Position numbers and translations under genes: made by a program
From: Clostridia bacterium
Lineage (GTDB): Bacteria > Bacillota_A > Clostridia > Christensenellales > Aristaeellaceae
DNA: 18,911 nucleotides
Direction of reading: 5' to 3'
NCBI GenBank assembly: GCA_017525805.1
Contig: JAFXSH010000013.1
Coordinates: 1 to 18,911, forward strand
The notes under the pieces: generated by a model
What the model was told of the DNA's origin: nothing
The model's database searches: none
The model's input: the letters and a program-made list of their open reading frames with translations, nothing else
Shown: piece after piece, positions 14,558 to 18,911 of the stretch
How the letters are laid out: the number at the start of each line of letters is the position of its first letter
Numbering within the stretch: position 1 is the stretch's first letter

Positions 14558-15844
14558 TTATTCTTCCTTCAGCACCACGGCGGCCCCTTCCGGCCGTACA
14601 TCCAGCACGAAGCAGGAATGATCGCCGAACACGTTTTCCATGCGCCGCACGAATTCGTCCACCATCTCATTGGGAACAAAATTCAGCGTCGTGCCCGCAA
14701 AGCCGCCGCCGTGCACTCGCCACGCGCCCTTCCCCTTGAGCTGACTCGCGGCCATGGCCAGCGCCAGGGACAGGGGCTGATGGCTGCCCGCGGGATAAAT
14801 ATTCTGCAAAAGCATCCAGCTGCTTTCGCCGGAAGCGATGATGTTCTCGAACATGGCGGGAATGTCGCCGGTGCGGATGGCCTGCACCATGTCCTTGACC
14901 CGCTTGTTTTCATCCATGAAGTGGAACGCGCGGAGCACGGCCCGCTCGCCCAATTTTTCCCGCAGCTCGGGAATATGCTTCCACAGTTCCTCGGGCCGCA
15001 CCTGGCGCAGCACCTTCGCGCCCAACATTTCGGCCACACCCTGCATTTCAGCACGGACGGAGGCGTATTCCGCCGTCAGGTTGTCGTGGCTGCCGCCGGT
15101 ATTCACCACCACCAGAGAATAGCCAGCGTCCTGGAAGCTGAAAGAAAGTGGCGTCACCACGGGCTCGGCTTTGAAATCGATGGTCACCAGGCCGCCGGTA
15201 GAGCAGGCCATCTGATCCATCAGGCCGGAGGGCTTGCCGAAATACACATTTTCGGCGTACTGGGCGATCTGGGCCCGGGGGGTGCTCTCGCAGGTGAAGC
15301 CGTTATACAGGGCGTCAATCACGGCGCAGATCATCACTTCATACGCGGCGGAGGAGGAAAGGCCGCTGCCGCCCATCACGTCGCTGGTCACGGCGGCGTC
15401 AAAGCCGCCCAGACGGAAGCCCCGATCCAGCATGCCTTTGGCGACCCCGCGCACCAGGGCGGCGGAAGTGCCCTCTTCCTCGGGATGCACGGTCAGGTCT
15501 TCTAAATTCAATTCAATAGGCGGATAACCGGCGCTGTGGATGCGCACGTTCATATCGTCGCGGGGAGAAACGCAGGCAACGCAGTCCAAATTCACGGCGG
15601 CGGCCAGCACCCGGCCATTGTTGTGGTCCGTGTGGTTACCGATGATTTCCGTGCGGCCCGGCGCGCTGATCAGGTAAAGGGGACCGGCGTCAGCGTGAAA
15701 CAGCTCCTCATGGGCCTTGACCAGGTTGGTGTACCGGCTCATCTGCCGGGCCAATTCGCCTTCCCGGTGGCCGTACAGACGCGAAAAGCGTTCCATGGCG
15801 GGTGAATGCTTCATCTTGGAAAGCATTTGCGAATAGCGGTTCAT
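14558..15844 (-). CDS. galK: Galactokinase-family sugar kinase
   Basis: A GHMP-fold kinase of the galactokinase family, expected to phosphorylate a sugar at C1 with ATP. The signature APGRTEIIGNHTDHNNG is at 61-77, the ATP phosphate loop GGSGLSSSAA at 158-167, the catalytic-base region GKPSGLMDQMAC with Asp210, and the third motif GGGFAGT at 379-385. Two points differ from classical galactokinase: about 40 extra N-terminal residues before the signature (total 428 instead of about 390), and GNHTDHN in place of GEHTDYN, which changes the Glu that contacts the sugar. Substrate is therefore not certain. The ATG at 15844 follows GAGGAGG closely. The solute-binding protein gene ends 16 bases upstream and a terminator follows, so the two form a unit. 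No galT or galE is nearby. Confidence 0.88.
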   Translation of the reverse strand: MNRYSQMLSKMKHSPAMERFSRLYGHREGELARQMSRYTNLVKAHEELFHADAGPLYLISAPGRTEIIGNHTDHNNGRVLAAAVNLDCVACVSPRDDMNVRIHSAGYPPIELNLEDLTVHPEEEGTSAALVRGVAKGMLDRGFRLGGFDAAVTSDVMGGSGLSSSAAYEVMICAVIDALYNGFTCESTPRAQIAQYAENVYFGKPSGLMDQMACSTGGLVTIDFKAEPVVTPLSFSFQDAGYSLVVVNTGGSHDNLTAEYASVRAEMQGVAEMLGAKVLRQVRPEELWKHIPELREKLGERAVLRAFHFMDENKRVKDMVQAIRTGDIPAMFENIIASGESSWMLLQNIYPAGSHQPLSLALAMAASQLKGKGAWRVHGGGFAGTTLNFVPNEMVDEFVRRMENVFGDHSCFVLDVRPEGAAVVLKEE

Positions 15845-15860
15845 AATTTCCTCGTCCTCC

Positions 15861-17372
15861 TCACTGCCGGTCCAGGATGTCCTGCCAGAAAGCTAAGAAC
15901 TGATCCAGACCCAATTCATTCAAATGCTGTTCAAACTGGCTGAAGCTTTCATCCGTGATTTCTTCCTCGCCCAGCACCCAGCGCGCCAGCTGCACATCCA
16001 CATAATAGCCGATTTCGGCCTGCAAGGGGGCGATTCGCGCTTCCTGCTCCTCTGTCAAGGTGTAATAGGGGAAGGGCATGCGTAGATAGGCGCAGAACTG
16101 CTCCTGCTTTGCAAGGATGGTCTGCACCAAAGCGCCGCCGCTGATCCGGCCCTGGAATTCCCCCGTCATCACGCCGGGGCCTTCCGCGCCGCCCTCGATG
16201 AGGGTGCCCGCCCGGTACATATCATAATTGCTCTGATTGCTGTCCAGCAGACGCCACGTGCCGTCGCCGTCCACCAGATAATCCGTGTCCTCCTGGCCGA
16301 TGCTGGCAAGAATGGCTCCTTCCTGCGAGTACAGGAAATCCACCCATTGGAGCATCTTTTCCGGCTCCTTGCAATGGCTGGTGATGGCGAAGGTGCCCCG
16401 CAGCAGTGGCCCGGCAAAGTCGCGGTACACCTGCTGTCCGTCGAAGGACAGGGGCATCATGATTTCATAGTTTTCCGCCCAGGAAACCTGGAAAAGATCC
16501 GCCGCCATACTGGTGAGAATGATGCCGTAGACAGCCGTGGCATTGGAATCGGTGACGGTGCGCATATCGTCGGTGTAGGAAAAGCCGTTTTTATCAAGCA
16601 GCCCTTCCTTGTACAGATCCCGGCACCAGGTGACGAACAGGCGGTAGTTTTCTTGGAGCGGCATGAACTTGACCGTGCCGTCCTCCGTGTATACGTTGTA
16701 ATCGTTAGCGATCAAACCGAAAGCGTGGGCTAAGAATTTGAGATCGAAGGGCCCTAAGAAGCCCATGGGGATTTCATCCTTTTTGCCGTTGCGGTTGGGG
16801 TCCCGATCCCGGAAGGCGGTCAGCACGTCGATCAGTTCCTGGGCCGTGGTCGGTTCCTCCAGCCGCAGGGTTGTCAGCCATTCCCGGTTCACCCACAGAT
16901 AGTTCTGGGCGGAAGGCTCCGCGATATAGGGCAGAGCGGCAATGCTGCCGTCCGGCAGGGTGATGGCTTCCAGATAATCGGGGTTCGCTTCCAAAATGGC
17001 CCACAGGTTGGGGCAGTTTTCCTGAAGGTAAGGCTTTAAATCAATGAGCACGCCCTTTTCCCGCAGTTCAATGCATTCAGCGCCGCCCAAGGAAGCCTTG
17101 AACAGCACGTCGGGCAAATTGGCGTCGCCCGCGGTCATTTGGTCCTTGGCCTTCTGCCAGGCGGCGGCGTCGGTATACTGCTGGTATACGAATTTGATCC
17201 CGGTGCGTTCTTCCATCCGAACGAAAAACAGATTGTTGAGCCAATCCCGGTACTGCGTACTGTCATAGCCTGCCATCACGAACTGAGGCGTGTCCGTTCC
17301 CTCCGCCATTGCGGCCGTGCCAAAGCACAGCAGCAGTGCCAGCAGCAGGCTGATCATCCGCTTAAAAGCCAT
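15861..17372 (-). CDS. Extracellular solute-binding protein, probably sugar or oligosaccharide type
   Basis: A 503-residue secreted protein of the ABC-transporter solute-binding class that resembles the large LplA-like group in Bacillota (RDRDPNRNGKKDEIPMGF at about 187-204, a Ca-loop-like motif common there). Residues 1-23 are a signal peptide with predicted cleavage after AMA; there is no lipobox, because the only Cys of the segment (16) follows LLL. Gram-positive binding proteins are normally lipoproteins, so retention at the cell is unexplained. No permease or ATPase gene is adjacent. AAGGAGG lies seven bases before the start. A leader with two hairpins and a TATAAT box lies upstream. The kinase gene starts 16 bases downstream, suggesting that the ligand is a sugar handled by that kinase; this is inference. 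Confidence 0.87.
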   Translation of the reverse strand: MAFKRMISLLLALLLCFGTAAMAEGTDTPQFVMAGYDSTQYRDWLNNLFFVRMEERTGIKFVYQQYTDAAAWQKAKDQMTAGDANLPDVLFKASLGGAECIELREKGVLIDLKPYLQENCPNLWAILEANPDYLEAITLPDGSIAALPYIAEPSAQNYLWVNREWLTTLRLEEPTTAQELIDVLTAFRDRDPNRNGKKDEIPMGFLGPFDLKFLAHAFGLIANDYNVYTEDGTVKFMPLQENYRLFVTWCRDLYKEGLLDKNGFSYTDDMRTVTDSNATAVYGIILTSMAADLFQVSWAENYEIMMPLSFDGQQVYRDFAGPLLRGTFAITSHCKEPEKMLQWVDFLYSQEGAILASIGQEDTDYLVDGDGTWRLLDSNQSNYDMYRAGTLIEGGAEGPGVMTGEFQGRISGGALVQTILAKQEQFCAYLRMPFPYYTLTEEQEARIAPLQAEIGYYVDVQLARWVLGEEEITDESFSQFEQHLNELGLDQFLAFWQDILDRQ

Positions 17373-17394
17373 GTTCCGTCCTCCTTAGAAAACG

Positions 17395-17451
17395 CTCGCC
17401 GCTTTTCTATTCGAAAGCGGCGAGACGGCCGACCGCGCTTTGCGCCGGTCG
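17395..17451 (-). promoter_or_regulatory. Two tandem hairpins in the leader of the solute-binding protein gene
   Basis: Reading the minus strand, the first hairpin is CGACCG/CGGTCG with an inner CGC/GCG around AAA and one bulged base (17451-17430). The second is a perfect 11-base-pair stem CTCGCCGCTTT/AAAGCGGCGAG with an eight-base loop (17424-17395), followed by CGTTTTCT and, eight bases after the stem, the AAGGAGG ribosome binding site (17386-17380). The arrangement could be an attenuator or an RNA stability element. On the plus strand the first hairpin is followed by eight T residues and could also terminate transcription entering from the other side. Confidence 0.55.
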
Positions 17452-17466
17452 CCTCTTTTTTTTGTT

Positions 17467-17472
17467 ATTATA
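17467..17472 (-). promoter_or_regulatory. Candidate -10 box of the solute-binding protein gene
   Basis: A perfect TATAAT on the minus strand, 95 bases before the start codon. At 17-base spacing the -35 position reads TGGAAA, a weak match. Transcription from it would begin at or near the A-run and include both leader hairpins. Confidence 0.5.
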
Positions 17473-17508
17473 CAGGAATCCTATCATTTTTTCCACCCCT
17501 TTTTTCAG

Positions 17509-17537
17509 CACAGAGAGATTTTTGTTTTCATATGATA
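17509..17537 (+). promoter_or_regulatory. Sigma-K-like promoter of dpaAB
   Basis: CAC at 17509-17511, a 17-base spacer and CATATGATA at 17529-17537 match the Bacillus sigma-K consensus (mAC, 16-17 bases, CATAnnnTA) at every defined position. A start of transcription would fall around 17544-17546, just before the AAGGAGG ribosome binding site at 17551-17557. In B. subtilis the dipicolinate synthase operon is transcribed by sigma-K in the mother cell. Confidence 0.7.
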
Positions 17538-17563
17538 CAGCAGCAAGTAAAAGGAGGGATGAT

Positions 17564-18304
17564 ATGCGCATCCTGATCTGCGGAAACGGGGAAAGGGACC
17601 GCTGTTTGGCCGCGCTTTGCCTGGAGCACGGCCATTCCACGCCCGATCACGGCCCCTGGGACATGGCGGTGCTGCCGCTGCCAAGATCGTATCTGTCGGA
17701 GGAAACAGCGGATCAATTGCCCCGGGGGCAAAAAATCGTATGCGGCACGACCGACGCGGCCTTTGACAAGCTGGCGGAAAAACGGGGCTGGAAGCTGCTG
17801 CGGGTGCTTACGGATGAAGCGTATACCCAGGAGAACGCGAAACTGACCGCCGAAGGAGCGCTGTTCACCGCCGTAGCCCGCATGAACCGGGCGCTGCGGG
17901 GGGCTCAATGCTTAGTGATCGGCTACGGACGAATCGGAAAAGCCTTGACAGGCCTGCTGCATAGTTTGGGCGCTGGAGTAACGGTGGCAGCCCGGCGGGA
18001 GGAAAGCCGGAAAGAAGCAGGGAAAAACAGCGTATCCATATCGTATATGCCCCACATCCTGTCCCGGATGGACGTTATTTTCAACACTGTGCCCGCTCCA
18101 GTATTGGGAGAAAAGGAACTGCGGCATGTGAAGCCCCAATGCGTCATGATCGACTTAGCCAGCGCGCCTTATGGCATCGACATGGACGCGGCGGAGGCGC
18201 TGGGCCGCAAAGCTTTTCTGGAAAGCGGTCTGCCGGGACGGTACTGCCCCCTATCGGCGGCAGAGGCTCTTTTGAACTATATGGAACGGGAGGGATCAGA
18301 ATGA
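17564..18304 (+). CDS. dpaA: Dipicolinate synthase subunit A
   Basis: With DpaB this protein makes dipicolinic acid from dihydrodipicolinate in the mother cell; the product is pumped into the spore core as a calcium chelate for heat resistance. The 246-residue product has the conserved segment NAKLTAEGALFTAVARMN (91-108) and an NAD(P)-binding Rossmann motif VIGYGRIGKALTGLL (118-132), then AARREESR. It is about 50 residues shorter than B. subtilis SpoVFA (297), mostly in the N-terminal half, where the early Rossmann-like strand ILICGN remains. The start has AAGGAGG six bases upstream. The stop overlaps the dpaB start as ATGA. A sigma-K-type promoter lies directly upstream. Confidence 0.9.
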   Translation: MRILICGNGERDRCLAALCLEHGHSTPDHGPWDMAVLPLPRSYLSEETADQLPRGQKIVCGTTDAAFDKLAEKRGWKLLRVLTDEAYTQENAKLTAEGALFTAVARMNRALRGAQCLVIGYGRIGKALTGLLHSLGAGVTVAARREESRKEAGKNSVSISYMPHILSRMDVIFNTVPAPVLGEKELRHVKPQCVMIDLASAPYGIDMDAAEALGRKAFLESGLPGRYCPLSAAEALLNYMEREGSE

Positions 18305-18897
18305 GCAAAACCAGAGTCGGCTTTGCCCTGACAGGCAGCTTCTGCACGTTTGGGAAAGTATTTTCCGTGATTGAGGATTTGGTGAATCAGGGATACGAGG
18401 TAACGCCTATCTTGTCGGAACGGTCCGCAATAGAGGACACCCGTTTTTTTAGCAGCGAAAAAGTATGGCAGACGCTGGAGGAACTGACCGGGAAAAAACC
18501 GCTTTCCACCCTGCCGGAGGTGGAGCCCATCGGCCCCAAGAAACTGCTGGACGCCTACATCATCGCTCCCATGACCGGAGCCAGCATGGGCAAAATGGCC
18601 CACGGGATTTTCGATACCCCGGCATTGCTGGGGGCCAAATCCCACCTGCGCAACAGCCGCCCGGTGCTGGTGGCCCCTTCCACCAACGACGGATTATCCA
18701 CGGCCGCGGAAAATATCGGGAAGATTTTGGCCATGCGAAACGTTTATATGGTGCCCTTCCGTCAGGATGATCCGGTTGGAAAGCCAAGAAGCGTGGTGGC
18801 GGATTTTTCCAAAATCCCCGAAGCCTTGGCCGCCGCCCTGGCGGGCGCGCAGACGCAGCCCATCCTGCTGGCCCCCTTGAAAAACGACGGGAAATAG
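18301..18897 (+). CDS. dpaB: Dipicolinate synthase subunit B
   Basis: The flavoprotein-fold subunit of dipicolinate synthase, 198 residues against about 200 in B. subtilis. Recognisable segments are VGFALTGSFCTFGKVF near the start, IIAPMTGASMGKMAHGIFDTPAL in the middle, then RPVLVAPSTNDGLSTAAENIGKI and MVPFRQDDPVGKPRS, which together are specific for this family. The start overlaps the dpaA stop by four bases and has GGGAGG a few bases upstream, so expression is coupled. Only 14 bases follow the stop before the window ends, so the rest of the operon (if any) is not visible. Confidence 0.95.
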   Translation: MSKTRVGFALTGSFCTFGKVFSVIEDLVNQGYEVTPILSERSAIEDTRFFSSEKVWQTLEELTGKKPLSTLPEVEPIGPKKLLDAYIIAPMTGASMGKMAHGIFDTPALLGAKSHLRNSRPVLVAPSTNDGLSTAAENIGKILAMRNVYMVPFRQDDPVGKPRSVVADFSKIPEALAAALAGAQTQPILLAPLKNDGK

Positions 18898-18911
18898 GGT
18901 ATACTTCCGAC

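Noticed and set aside
17430..17463. Plus-strand intrinsic terminator (hairpin plus eight T) upstream of dpaA
   Set aside because: No plus-strand gene ends there; the flanking gene is read from the other strand, so I treat the hairpin as part of the minus-strand leader and only note the plus-strand possibility.

Overview
The window looks like a chromosomal stretch from a GC-rich, endospore-forming member of the Bacillota, most likely Clostridia-like. The evidence is a sporulation gene set (a SpoIVFA/SpoIVFB-type pair and the dipicolinate synthase genes dpaA-dpaB), the tig-clpP-clpX order, strong purine-rich Shine-Dalgarno sequences before most genes, many intrinsic terminators, and sigma-A promoters with 17-base spacers. 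The species cannot be fixed from this alone. No mobile element, CRISPR array, tRNA or rRNA is visible, and no gene-free stretch exceeds about 250 bases.

Layout. 1-2440 (+): the 3' part of an EF-G paralogue with a clean terminator, then a membrane-anchored coiled-coil protein of unknown function. 2438-5906 (-): trigger factor, ClpP and ClpX, a protein quality-control cluster read tig to clpP to clpX from a good promoter upstream of tig. 6151-7462 (-): a TfoX N-domain protein followed by a stand-alone GMP synthase ATP-pyrophosphatase subunit with no glutaminase domain. 7699-8847 (+): a flavodiiron protein with its own extended -10 promoter and terminator. 8941-9447 (-): ribonuclease HI. 9584-11109 (+): the spoIVFA-like and spoIVFB genes, overlapping by four bases. 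11124-14473 (-): a secreted C39-like cysteine peptidase, YebC, and the overlapping tsaE-tsaB-rimI group for tRNA t6A modification and ribosomal protein acetylation. 14558-17372 (-): a sugar-type solute-binding protein and a galactokinase-family kinase. 17564-18897 (+): dpaA-dpaB, overlapping by four bases.

How the parts relate. Most of the window is housekeeping. The most coherent theme is late sporulation: SpoIVFB is the intramembrane protease that activates pro-sigma-K in Bacillus, SpoIVFA is its regulator, and dpaAB makes the spore-core dipicolinate. A close match to a sigma-K promoter (CAC, 17 bases, CATATGATA) sits just upstream of dpaA, so the window may hold both the activator of sigma-K and one of its targets. 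The less ordinary items are the kinase plus solute-binding protein pair with a hairpin-rich leader and no permease, the galactokinase-like protein with an altered sugar-site motif, the glutaminase-less GMP synthase, the secreted peptidase with a Cys/His-rich insert, and the heptad-repeat membrane protein with an EF-hand-like loop. I did not find a clearly new multi-gene defence or mobile system here.
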